A stretch of 64,000 bases of DNA from Chlorella sorokiniana (lineage: Eukaryota > Chlorophyta > Trebouxiophyceae > Chlorellales > Chlorellaceae). The position numbers and the translations under genes were made by a program. How positions within the stretch are numbered: the first letter of the stretch is position 1; each line of letters opens with the position of its first letter. Of the stretch, positions 44,772-55,881 are shown in pieces. The notes beneath the pieces were generated by a model. The model ran no database searches and was not told the DNA's origin. It was given only the letters and a program-made list of their open reading frames with translations. Where the stretch lies: NCBI GenBank assembly GCA_025917655.1, contig CP084611.1:5022001-5086000 (forward strand). Direction: 5' to 3'.

Positions 44772-45490
44772 CAGCTGTGCCGCTGTTCTGTCTTGGGAGC
44801 ACTGTCATTGTCGGCCACTGTGCAGGAAGGGTGCTGGGGTGGTTTGTTCCTGAGTCGGTTGGCTGCTGGCGCCTGGGAGTCCTGAGCCGCCACACACAGC
44901 TGTACGGCGTCAGGCGCCGGGCACTGCCCCCGCTGTCCAACAGTCAACGTCAGCTGGCAGCCCAGATGTTGCTGCTGCACCCATTGGATGGCCCCCGCTC
45001 CCATTGCGAGGCACCCGTGCTGCCAGCCATCGCCTCAGCTGCTGGAATTACCCGTGGGCAGCCACCAGCTGCCGCTTCGAGCAGCGCTGCCGGTGCGGCA
45101 CGCGGTGCGATCGTCATTGTCAACTGGCTTGGCGCGTGAATCACACACTTCATCATGTTCTAAGTTATATAGCGCAATTTTCACTGGTAACCTGTCATCA
45201 GGCAACAACCTGAAAAGAGAGAAAGGGGCAGCAGCGCAGCGCGCCCTGCGGCAGCTCCCGCTGCCAGCCTGGCCAGGGGCGGCACAGCTTCCACAGCGCG
45301 TGGCTGCTGGCTCTTATGCCTTCTCAGCACTTTGACCTCTTTGTTGCAGGAAACAGAACAGGTCGGCCTTGTTCTCAGCCCCCGTTCAGCTGCAACTACC
45401 GACGAAACATGCCCCAAGTTGGTTGACAACAGCGCTGTTTGCGTGCGATGCTGGCTGCAAAATTGAGTGCAACAGAGCAATCAGGTTGAC
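44772..45490. other. Intergenic region
   Basis: A 130-codon ORF (44747-45139) overlaps the pseudogene end and has no recognisable homology. The rest looks non-coding. It contains the promoter of the following glycosyltransferase. Confidence 0.4.
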
Positions 45491-48400
45491 ATGCGGGAAA
45501 AGCCCGGCGCCGGGACGGGTCTGGGCGCCCCTTTGCTCACCCTTACTTCGGTGCTATGCGCCGGCCTGCTTCTCACCGTCTACCAGCGTTTAGCGGACAG
45601 AGCGGGACTTCAGTCACACGGGGACTCCGTGGTGCAGCAGCTGGAGGGCAGGCCGCCTTCGGGGTTGGCGGCGCCAGCAGTTCCAGCAGCGCCGCTGCCC
45701 TGCCCCTTGCCGTCGCCCCCGGCTGCACCGCACATGGACTGCCAGCTGGACGTGGAAAACTCGCCTCTGGCGCGCAGATGCCATTTGCTGAGGAACGTGT
45801 GCTTGGACCAGGCAAGTGGCGACGTTGTGGGTCTGGTAGTTTTGCTGGCGCATATGCGCTTCCTGCAGGCTGGTGCCGCACGCAGGCTGGGGGATGCCCA
45901 CCCCAGGCCCCTCTGTGCCGACCACAGCTGCAGCCGTGCCCGCGCACCACCTCAGGGTCTTGTGTGCCTAGCTTCAGCCCAATGCAATTCCGCTTGCCAA
46001 TCTAGCTGGAGTCAAGCTTCATTCCCCCCGCCGCCGCCGCCGGTCAGGCGCAGGCTCCGCGCTGGCTTTTCACTCACGCGTCCGGCCCCCTCCCCTCCAT
46101 CCCATCCTGCCTCCTTCCTCCGCGCTCCCCTGCAAGTCACCCTCCTGCCACACCTCCTCCTCTGGACCGCCCGCAGGAGCGGCTGATCCTCTATGACCCC
46201 GCACACGCCCCCACCCGCCGCAACGGCCCCCCGCTGGACCTCCCACGGCTGAAGCCGCACACCCGCCACCGCTCCTACCACTTCCCCTACCTGCACGGCG
46301 GCCACGCTGAGCTTGAAGCCAAGCTTCCATCCATCGAGGTCCGGCCAGCCAGCCGCCTGGAGGCAAGGGGCTACCTGGCCCACCCCACGTTCTCCACCTG
46401 CACCGTGCCGGTGGTCAGCTGGCAGCGCTACGACTTCAACTTTGTGCACACGTTCCGAGGTGGGTGCGGCTGTGCTGAACTGGGCTGGGCAAGCCGGAGA
46501 GCTGCCCTGCACCGGCGGAGCTGCCGCCTGGCATCCCCTGCCCAGCTGGCGAGCCGCCCGGAAGTTGCTGGGAGCCGGGTGGATGACGGCGGGGAGGCGG
46601 CAGCTGCCAAGCACTCGACGCTTGCTTTCTTCCCCCGCTGCTCCGCTGCTGCGGACGATCGTCTTCCCTGCAAGGGACATATGCAGCACAGGTGCACCCA
46701 CTCAAGCTGCTACCCACCCTTGCTCTGTCCCCCCAGACAACGCCGCCATGATGTACTCTGCCCTTGCGGAGACGCCCTGGGCGCCCCACGCGCGCCTGCT
46801 GCTCATGACGGGCGGCGGGCTGGCGCTGGGCAACATGTCGCGCGCGCTGTGGCAGCCGCTGTCCCCGCTGCGCCTCGACTCCTGGGCTGACGCGAGCACC
46901 CGCCTGCTGGATGACCAGGTGGGGGCCGGGGGACACGAGGGAGGCTGGGGTGGAACAAACAGAGGCAGACAGTGCGTGAGTGGTGGCGGATGGCGGGCAG
47001 GGGGCCGGCTTGCTGCTGTGCGTGGGTGGGAAGGTATGGCAGCTTGCTGGCATGGCATGGCCTGCCTCCAGCCGTTTGCCCACCGGGCTCTTCACATTAC
47101 GCTGCCCCCACATCGCTTGACCTTGCTCTTTATGCACAAACCCCGCCTGTGCAGATCGGCACGCCCGCGGGCGCCCCTCTGGCGCCCTGCCCGCCAGCGT
47201 GGAGGGCGGCGAGCGCCGCTGCTTCGCCGCCTTCTTCGCCTGCACCAAGGACGTGCCTTTTGACCGGTACCGTCTGCATGAATACGGGCGGTACCTGGTG
47301 CGGCACTACAAACAGCAGACGCCGCTGGAGCTGGAGGCTGCCCGGCTGGCGATGCTGGAGGCGGCGGCGGCGGCCGCAGAGGCCGGCGGCGCCGCCGAAC
47401 GTGCGGCCACGCTGCGCACGCTGCCCCCGCCGCCGCAGCAAGAGAGCGCGCTGCGCTCCTCGCCAAACAGCCCGGCGAGGGCGAAACGGCTGGCGAGGTC
47501 ACGCTGCGCGTCGTGTTCCAGCGTCGGGCGGCTCCGACCGCCTGCTGCTGAATGCAGCCGAGCTGGTGGAGGCCTGCAACGCCTGGAGCACCGTGGCCCC
47601 CTCGGGCGCCGCCGTGCGTTTCCTCTGCTGGCAGGTGCGCGTTGCCGCTGGCGCCGGGGGCCGTTGCAGCTGCAGGCAGGACAGCTCCGTTGGGCTGAAG
47701 GGTGCCGTGCTTGCTGGTTGCGTCATGTTAAGAAGCCTCACACAGGGCCAAACCGCCTCCTGGCAGCCTTGGCCACCTTCAGGAACACACGTGCACAAGG
47801 AACGACACTCAACGCCCCTTCACGCACTCTTCCCCATCCAACCCTCCTACTGCACCCACCAGGCCGACCTGCCCAACCTGGCGGCGGGGCTGGCAGCGGC
47901 GCAAGAAGCCGACATATTTGTGGGCATACACGGTGAGGAATGCCAGGCCTGCGGCAAAGGCCTGGGAATGCGCGGGGGAGACAGGGAGGCAGCAAGCAGT
48001 GCCATCTGGCAGACCTTGCGTCGTGCCCCTTTCCAGGGCCGCCTCCCGGTGCGGCCTCCGCCTGCCCCCGCGCCCTGCAACCAAGCGCTTCCCTGCCGCC
48101 ACCCGCTGCAGGCGCCAACACGGCCAACGCGTGGATGATGCGCCCAGGCAGCTCCCTGCTGGAGCTGACCATGCACGGGTTTGAGGAGACGTGCAAGGAA
48201 CACGCGTGCCCCCACTCCAACGTGCCCAAGGTCAACGTCAAGGTGCGCTCCGCGCGTGTGCGCTTTGCTGCGCGTGCTTGTGCATTCGAGGAAGCGCACG
48301 CTTGGGCAGGCGTGGATCAACCTCTATTGCGGGCCTCTGCTCTGCACTGGGACCACTCTCAGGCTGCCGGTTGCGGGAAGGGGTGCACAGCATCGCAGCG

Positions 48401-49099
48401 GGGCTGCATCGTGCCTGCCGTCAAAGGCTTCTACACGGATGACCGTGCAGCCACCTCGCCCCTCCGACCCTTCCATGCCCTCCCCCGAAAAGCCTGCCAC
48501 TTTACCGGCGCCGCCGCTCCGCCTCCAGGACCCCGAGACGCAGCTGGCGGTGTGGAAGCTGCTGCTGTGCGACCCCGAGGGCTCCTGGACGCCCTCCGAC
48601 TGGGAGGCCAAGGAGCGCAAGAAGGGCAAGGCTCACGACGACGGCTGGGCCAAGTATCGCAACTCCATCGTGAGGTGCGTTTCCGCCGCTGTCGGCAGCC
48701 GCTGGCGGCAGCTAGCTAGGAGCCAGCGGGGAGCCTATAGGAGCCAGCGGGATGGTGGGCTGCATGCCCAGCAGCAGCGGCTGCGGCGCGAGCCTGTGGC
48801 AGGAAGCGATTGGGTGCCGTCCAGCCAGGAGCGGTTACCGCTGCCTCTACCGCCGACGCAGCATCCCTGCGCTTTGCTGTTCACTCGAAGCTCCTCGCCT
48901 GGCTGTGTGTCCCAGGTGGGAGGCGCTGCAGACGATGCTGGCGGCGGTGGTGGAGACTGCGGGCGACATGGGCGAGTACTGGCGGCGGTGGCATCACGGC
49001 ACTTGGTGGTGGCTCTCCACAGCCAATGCCACGGTGCCGGCAGGGCCAGACAGCTTCATCACCTGCAGCAGGGCCCGAAAGAAGGGCATGATCGACTGA
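45491..49099 (+). CDS. Glycosyltransferase family 61-like (DUF563) type II membrane protein
   Basis: Predicted Golgi/ER glycosyltransferase. It starts MREKPGAGTGLGAPLLTLTS with a single signal anchor (LLTLTSVLCAGLLLTVY), then a Pro/Ala stem and a Cys-containing segment (CQLDVENSPLARRCHLLRNV). Catalytic-region exons read VVSWQRYDFNFVHTFR, DNAAMMYSALAETPWAPHAR, DRLLLNAAELVEACNAWSTV, DLPNLAAGLAAAQEADIFVG and IHG joined to ANTANAWMMRPGSSLLEL. The last matches the GT61 signature HGAxxxNxxxxxPGSxxxEL. C-terminal exons carry DDGWAKYRNSIVR and end SRARKKGMID. GT61 members include plant xylosyl/arabinosyltransferases and animal EOGT; the donor and acceptor here are unknown. Frame breaks lie near 47460 and 47525. 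With the sulfotransferase and the Pro-rich secreted protein it adds to a wall-glycan theme. Confidence 0.8.
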
Positions 49100-50037
49100 T
49101 GCTCTTTCTGAGCCCCCCACCGCCAATTGGCACGTGGGCCCGGCGGCGCGGCCGCCAGGTGGTGTGCTCCGCCGCCACATGTGACGCGGCACAGATCCGC
49201 CCCCATCGACATAAACAGCACTGCGCTGCCTGCAAGCCTTTCCCCTTTGCATGGCAGAAGACTGCACTCCCACCCCAACTGCTTTCCGTCGGTAGATTTG
49301 AGGTTTTCTCCTGCCGTTCCCATCCCTCCCTTGGCTGCAGCATGCACATTGCATGCGCGTGACAGCGACCAGTGACCTTGAACAAACAGACCCCCACTTT
49401 TCAAAACCATGCCTCGGAGCATTGAAGCAATACAATAGCAGATAGTATCACCCCACACCTTCCCTGATACCGCTTGAACCAATTGTAACATGCATCTTGG
49501 GTGGTAGTGCAGGGGAGTTGCCAGCTGCGGACGCTGTGATTGGGCTGACGAACGATGCATGCATGGGAACTGGGTTTGGGCTGAGGTGCACAGCAGTTCC
49601 TTAATATATTGAAGATACAATTAAGGACATAGGCAGAATGCATCGATACGAGAGTGAGCTGGGAGGGCAGTCTTGGGACAGCCGACATTGGCGGCGCTGG
49701 CAGAGCCGAGGAGGAAAGGTGGCTGCCGCATGAACCAGGCAGCACACCCTTGTCAACAACTCGGTGCCGCCCTTCCCTCACTTTCTTGTCCCAACAATCT
49801 GGCTGGTTTGGGCGTTGGAACAAGAGGCGGCAGGTGCGTGCTGGGGCTATCTGAGCTCCGCAACCGCCTTCAAGGGCCCAGGCAGCAGCAGCTTGCGATC
49901 TGAGCAGCATGCCATCTTAGGCGTGGGGGCCGTGACTGGCTCGCAGACAGGACGGCCCCTTCACTCTGATTTTTTTGAATCAAGGCAGGAGGAACGGGCT
50001 CTTTGGGACCCTCGTCTGCTCAGGACGGCTTCTTGCA
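49100..50037. other. Intergenic region
   Basis: GT61 3' UTR with a TGTAA at 49484-49488, then the upstream region of copy 3. The upstream arm shared by copies 1 and 2 is not recognisable here. No other gene was seen. Confidence 0.45.
49484..49488 (+). promoter_or_regulatory. TGTAA polyadenylation signal
   Basis: Located 385 bases after the GT61-like stop. Confidence 0.4.
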
Positions 50038-53000
50038 ATGGCCTTAGAGCTGCACGGCCCCAAGAGACAGCGCTGGCAGCCCGCAGCTGCGGCGAGGCCG
50101 GCGACGACAACGGCGGCAGCGACAGGCAGCGTTGGAGAGGAGAAGGGAGACCTTGATGATCTTGTGGAGGTCGGTTTGCATATCAAGAGCGTGGCGGACA
50201 GCAGCGAAGTTGCCATCCTGCAGACCAGCCACCTTCCGCCTGCCGCCGGCCAGGTCAAGCAACGTGCTAGCAGCGCTGGAGGCATGCAGCGGCGTTCAAC
50301 TCCCTCGCGCCGTGCCTTCGCCTCCTCTGCCTTCCTTTCCACCCTCCATGCATGCCCTCACCTGATGGGTAAGATCTGGCGTGGCTTGTGTTGCGGTATG
50401 TGAGTGGTTGGTCGCATCTGTGAAGTAAACAGCGGGTGGGCAGGGGGCTGACCTAAACAGCTCCACATCGTGCACAGCGTGCATCTTTTCCCTCTTTGCC
50501 TCCATGTCCTTTGGCAATTTGCAGATGTTCTGCTGTCTGCCGACGCCCTGCGCACCGTCACCCTGGTTGCGCGGGACGCTGCTAGCCTGGCGGTGGCGCT
50601 GGGTGCTGGGCCAGAGGTCACTGTCGACTGGTGGCGGATGATGGCCGCCAAGCATGCCCCCTCCGGGGTCCGCCATCACTGCTGTCACTCCTGCCGCGGA
50701 GGGTAGGACATTCATTTCATATTAATGGTTGGATTGCACACCTGCCAGCATGTTTTTCTTTTCCTGACAACAAGTCAGTTGACAAGCAAGGTGCTCCAAC
50801 TGCTGCCTGCAGTTCTGGCGACGGTGCGCAGAGCGATCAAGGCGGACCCTGCCCGCACCCAAAGCTGCCCCAAGTCGGCGGCCAAAAGCCAATTCCGGCT
50901 GAGCGACAAGGACCTGGAGGTGGGGACGGCGGCTGTACAGCACATGTGCCAGCATCCTGAGGAGAGGTCTGAGGTTTCTTGGACACACATTGGGGTCAAA
51001 TAAGTCTGCTATTCCTGTTGCTGCGGCTCTGCCACCATCTCCCAATGCTGAAGGGCTTGGAGTTTGTGGAGCGTCCCAACCGCCTGTTTGGCAATCTGTC
51101 CAAGCCCACCAAGCTGTGAGGCGCCTGCTGAACCCCTTTCTCTGGCAGCATGCCATCTTTCAACCGCACGCCTCTCTGCGCCGCAGCAGCTAGAACCTGA
51201 GCGCATTGTCCATCGTTGCTTTGCAGTTTCATTGAGCTGGACTGCCGTGCAGCCGCACACCGCAAGTGGGGCAGCCAGGAGGCGCTGGAGTCTGAGCAGC
51301 TGAGGGCAGCTGCCAGGAGCGCCGCCGCCAAGGCAAAGCGGGTGGCAGAGGGGCTGCATCGCAGGTGGGCCCATCTGCATGTTTCCCTGCAGTGCCGAAA
51401 TGCATGCTGGCCTGCCTGTGCATTTCGCAATGCAAGCGTTGCGCTGCCCTGCAGTGCGGCGCCTTACTCGGTGTACAGAAACACCTGCAATGGTGCTCCG
51501 GCTGCAGGAAGCAGATGGCAGCGGCTCTTGCTGCTGCTGGCGCTGCAGATGCTGACCTTCACATGCGCACCAATCCAGAAATTGCGGCGTACATCCAGGT
51601 TTGTCTTTACATTGAAGATGTGCAGCAGAATGAGTGCACGTGCCAGGAGGGATGGCTCCTCCCAGATTGCATCTGCTGCCCTACTCTGCCCACAAGGCAT
51701 GGTGCCTTCCCGGCTTCCTTGGAGCTCGTACCAGCTGCCCAAGGCTCCTGGGTCAAAGCTGCCTTCCCGTCTTTGAGTTGCGCAGGCCGGCACAGGCAAG
51801 CCAGGAGACATCGCGAGGGCCATTGCTGCGGAGCAGGCGGCAGCGATCGAGCGTGAGAAGCGGCGGAAGCTGCTAGCGCCCAGGTGGGGTTGGCGCTGCC
51901 GGCCTGCCCAGCTGCAGGGTTTGCTTCTTGCGAGTTTCTTTGCATCTCTCAGCCTCCATTGCATGCGCCACGCAAAGCTCCATCACGTGCATCACATCAG
52001 GTTCTGTGCATGGCCCCCTTGCCTGTCCCCACCCGTAGTGGCCTGCCAGCATGAATGGGGCTGTCAAACCACCAGTTCAAGACCACCACCACTAGGACGT
52101 ATATGCCACGGTTGCTGCAGGATCCTGCTGCAAGGCCTCCCCGCCGACACCATCAACTGCCCGACAGCTCAGGACTACGTGTGGGGCCGCAGCCAGGCCA
52201 GCCCAGCCGAGACGGCGGCCGCCATCCGCCAGCTGCGGCGCCACGCAGCGGTGGTGCGCCGCCGCGAGAAGGAGCTGGCAGCCCTGCTGCAGCCCCAAGG
52301 CCTCGACAGCTTCGCCGACCAGACCCCACTTGCCCTTGAATACGTCGAGCGCGGCGTAGGCAGTGCACGGTAGGTGGAAGAGGCCTGCCGGGCGCTGATG
52401 GAGGCAGAGGCGGCGCGCAGCGAGCGCAAGCAGACCTTGCAGCAGCTGCTCCATGCCGAAGACCTGCCGGTGTGCTACATGTCGGATGCCAAGCACGGCG
52501 GACTGCCCGCAGTGCTTGCCTACATTGCCACAGGGGCGGGCGGCGAGCAGGCGGCCCTTGACGCAGTCAGGGATGCCGCGCGGCCGGGGCAGCTGCAAGA
52601 GGAGCGGCGGCAGCTGCTCTCGCAGCACCTTGCGGCTGCGCAGCTGCTGCCCCCATCCTGCTGGAGGCAGTGCAAAGATGCAGCTGACTTTGTCGTGCAC
52701 GGCAAGGGCAGCGTGGCGGCAGCGGTGGAGGCAGTCCGCGCCCAGCATGAAGCCCTCCGGGCACAGCAGGGGCGCGAGCGCGACATGCTTGCGTCTCTGG
52801 CATCCGAGGGCCTGCCAGAGGCGCAGCTTGCAGACTTGGTTGCAGCCGTGCCAGCTGTGCCGCGTCACATCATCAGCGGTAAGCCGGCGCGGGAGGCGGC
52901 CCTGGAGGCGGCACGGCCCTGGATTGCTCGCGAGAGGCGCGGGCTCGAGCTTGAGGCCGCGCTAGAGGAGGCAGACCTGTGCCGGTGCTGCGCGAACAAT

Positions 53001-53300
53001 CCCACTGCGTGTGACTATGTCGAGTCTGGCGATGGCAGCCTGGAGGCTGCAGTTGTGGCGTGCCTGCAGAACCACCTGGAGTGCGAGGCTGCGTGGAACG
53101 AGATGGTGTTCCGCCAGCTGCACATGGCACGGCTGCTGGCGCCGCACGGCATCGACGTCGGTGACTACTCCTGCTGGGTGCCCGAGCTGGATGCATACCT
53201 GCAAGATGGCATTGGCGAGGAGGAGGCGGTGGTGGTGGCGGTGCTGGCGGAGAAGAACCGGCAGGAGGCGGGCTGGGTGCCGGATGCAGCTGTGCTGTGA
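50038..53300 (+). CDS. XPA_C-like helical-repeat protein, copy 3 (divergent, in-frame stop)
   Basis: The start at 50038 gives MALELHGPKRQRWQPAAAAR, so the RQPERYGNF motif of copies 1, 2 and 4 is absent. The exon ends FLSTLHACPHLMG, as in the other copies. Exon 3 (DVLLSADALRTVTLVARDAA) is almost identical in DNA to copies 1 and 4. The XPA_C-like part is the clearest of the four: SAAKSQFRLSDKDLE, LEFVERPNRLFGNLSKPTKL, then IELDCRAAAHRKWGSQEALE. The WGSQEALE string is also found in animal XPA. The repeat array runs from about 51.5 kb to the end (PAVLAYIATGAGGEQAALDA; PELDAYLQDGIGEEEAVVVA) and finishes KNRQEAGWVPDAAVL. An in-frame TAG at 52371-52373 splits the array between EYVERGVGSAR and VEEACRALMEAEAA with no plausible intron. 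This is either a nonsense mutation or a sequence error. Confidence 0.75.
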
Positions 53301-53390
53301 TGCGAGCCGGCAGGGGGCGGCGGCTGGCGCAGCCCCTCGACTCAAGCCTTACCAGTGTCTTATCTGCATGATACTCTACCTTCCAAACGA

Positions 53391-53395
53391 TGTAA
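53391..53395 (+). promoter_or_regulatory. TGTAA polyadenylation signal
   Basis: Located 91 bases after the copy 3 stop. Confidence 0.55.
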
Positions 53396-53592
53396 TCTGG
53401 TACAACGTAGTCTGAGAGAGCGGCCCTATGGGAGCGGTGATCAGCAGAAGCTGCTCGCTGGCGCCGAAGAGGCGCCAAAGGGGCATGAGCAGCAGGGTGA
53501 CAGCAACAGGCGGTGTGTCGGCGCTTGGTTGTGTGAAACCTGCGTGAGTTCATCATCACATGCGGCGCACCGAAACATAGTCTGAGGCCTCC

Positions 53593-55679
53593 ATGTCACG
53601 CTGCCGGCATCGTTGGCGACCGGCAGCGCGCCATGCTGGCTGCAGAACCGCCGCCGAGGCTGTAACGATTGCAGCGACGCTGCTGACGCTGGCTTCGACA
53701 GCCGCCGCCCTGCAGCCCAGCCAGTCTGCAGCTCCCGCCCTGGCCGCCGCCGCCGCTGCCTCCGCAGCAGCCACGCCCTCGTGCTTGGACGGCACAGGCC
53801 GCCCCGTGGACTGGTGGGTGCTGTACAAGACCCCTGGCGACTGCGAGAGCAGCCCCTGGGTCAGGGGCAACGTCAGCCTGTACGTGGATGCGCGCAGCGT
53901 TGCGGCGTGCTCCGGCGGCGGCGCGGCCCCGGGCGCCTGCTGGGAGCTGGCCAGCATCGACGCGCCCTCGGCGCCCTGCAGCGCACGCTGGCGCAGCTGG
54001 AGGCGCCCGGCACTGGTGCGGTACTGTACAGCGACCAGCCGCCGTACCGCGACTACGACTATCGGTGAGGCAGGCGGCTGGGCGGGTGGAAGGGACTCGG
54101 GTGCCTGCCCAGCCGCCTGACACTGGGATCCCTCCGGCTGATGCTGCCGGCAAAAAGCAGGCGTTGGTGCAGCTACCAAAAAAACTCAACTGCCCTTTGT
54201 TAAAGTGTGCGTCACGCAGGGAGGCTGCTGCTCCGTCCCAACTTCCTCTGCAGGCGCTACCTGCCCTGGGCCCACGCCAAGGGCCTGCTGCACTTCGACT
54301 CCGCCGCCGGGCTGTGGCTGCGCCACAGCCTGCCCAAGTTCCCAAACCAGACCACCACGGGCTCGCCGGGATGGCGGCACGTGCCGTGGCCGGAGACGTG
54401 CCTGGGCCAGCACGCGCTATGCCTGTCGCTGGGAGCTGCGGAGCTGGATGGGGCAGTGGCGCCGCTGCTCTCCAAGTTCAAGCCCTACTTCTACCAGGTG
54501 GGGTGGGGCTGGGCCGCGTCTGGCCGCCAGCAGCTCCGTGCCGCCCCTCTGAACCGAACCGTCCAGCGATCGGAGGCGTGAGCTTCTTGTTGGCACTCGG
54601 CTGGCTGGATACCCCGTCCTCCTTTCTTCCCTCACCCCACGCCCGCCGCAGGTCAGCATGCCGGGCAGCCTGAACGACAGCTACCCAAACCTAGCAGCAG
54701 CGCTGACAGCAGCAGCGGAGCCTTCGCCGGCCGCGAGCGCCCCGCGGCCGCCGTGATCGCCACTGCGGGCGGCGCCTCCGCGTGGGCCGCGTTTGCAAAG
54801 GGCAACGGCCGCGCCGAGGTCCTGGCTCGCATTTTCGAGGAGCTCGTGGTGCCAGGGCTGGGGGCATCCATGGGCTGGCAGACGTGGCGAACGCTGTTCG
54901 GCGCCTTTGGCCCGACTCGTGTGCCTACGACACACGGCAGAGCATGCCCCCGCCTGCGCCCTGCCCCCGTGCGGCTGGGCCTCTGCCAACCTGGACGCGC
55001 TGGCTGTGCCCGCGGCGGCGCTGAGTGGCATCTTTCCGAATCTGAGCGGAGCTGCGGCAGCAGAGGAGATGATGCCGCCAGTGGCGGCGTGGCGCTCATG
55101 CGACGACCACAGCAAGTGGGGCGTGGCGCTGCCGCTGTGCTGCAGCACTGGCAGCGGCGCCCGAAACAGCAGCGGCAGCGGCGGCAGCTGCGAGGCCCCG
55201 CCAGCGCCGTGGGTCTGCTTCTGCGACAACAACAGGCAAGGGAAGGCTGCAGGGGCGGCCCCGCTGGCGGCACCAGTCGGGGGCGGCCGACTGTCTGCGG
55301 CGCCCCCTGCCTGTCTCCATCCCTGCTGCTTGACTGTGCTTGCCTCGGTGCTGAGCCCTCAAGGGCCTCCCTGCTGTCGCCTGCTCTCCCGGGCCAAGGA
55401 TGGCAGCAGCAGGCAGGGGCTCAGGGGCCGCAGCGCCTCCCATGCCCTTCCAGCACCTCATGCCGCGACACACTGGTGGCAACATTTCCGCCCTTGTGCC
55501 TCCCGCACCGCAGGGAGTGGTCCCAGCTGCATCGTGGCGGCGCATGCACCTGCACTGAGTCGGAGCCGCTGTGGCGCACCATGGCTGCTGTGGTCACAGC
55601 GCTGAACGACACGTGCGGCGGCGGCAGCAGGCCCGAAAATCAAACGGGATCACAAGCTGGCTGCCTGCGGGTGACCTGA
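53593..55679 (+). CDS. Deoxyribonuclease II (acid DNase)
   Basis: Metal-independent endonuclease of acidic compartments (lysosome/vacuole or secreted) that cuts double-stranded DNA. The N-terminus has a hydrophobic Ala-rich leader. The family start follows as GRPVDWWVLYKTPGDCESSP, then GAVLYSDQPPYRDYDYR. The first catalytic His motif is HAKGLLHFD (His 54273-54275, H-x-K); next are LWLRHSLPKFPNQTT and GQHALCLSLGAAELDG. The second His motif is CDDHSKWGVALPLCCS (His 55108-55110, H-x-K), followed by FCDNNR and a Cys-rich end (GACTCTESEPLWRTMAAVVT). Both HxK motifs of the active site are present. Frame breaks near 53965, 54715 and 54950 disrupt the model but flank well-conserved text. A DNase II in a green alga is uncommon knowledge. 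It is convergent with copy 4, 200 bases away. Confidence 0.85.
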
Positions 55680-55829
55680 CGCCCTCACCAAACCCAGTTG
55701 GCAGCAGCAGTGACGGAAGGAGCGGCACGGTCAAGAGCCTCCCTTGGTTACTGCATTTCCTGCCGGTTATTTTTCTCAAATCTTTGAGCAATCATGCAGA
55801 TGGTTCGCCCATGTACACCTGATGTTCAC

Positions 55830-55834
55830 TTACA
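55830..55834 (-). promoter_or_regulatory. TGTAA polyadenylation signal (minus strand)
   Basis: TTACA on the + strand, 48 bases beyond the copy 4 stop on the minus strand. Confidence 0.5.
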
Positions 55835-55881
55835 ACAATCAAGCACTTAAACAGAAGAAACCGTCTCTGGGCGGTTACACA

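Noticed and set aside
44747-45139. 130-codon + strand ORF after the deleted Nudix copy
   Set aside because: No recognisable homology, no counterpart after the intact copy, and it overlaps the pseudogene end; kept only as a note.
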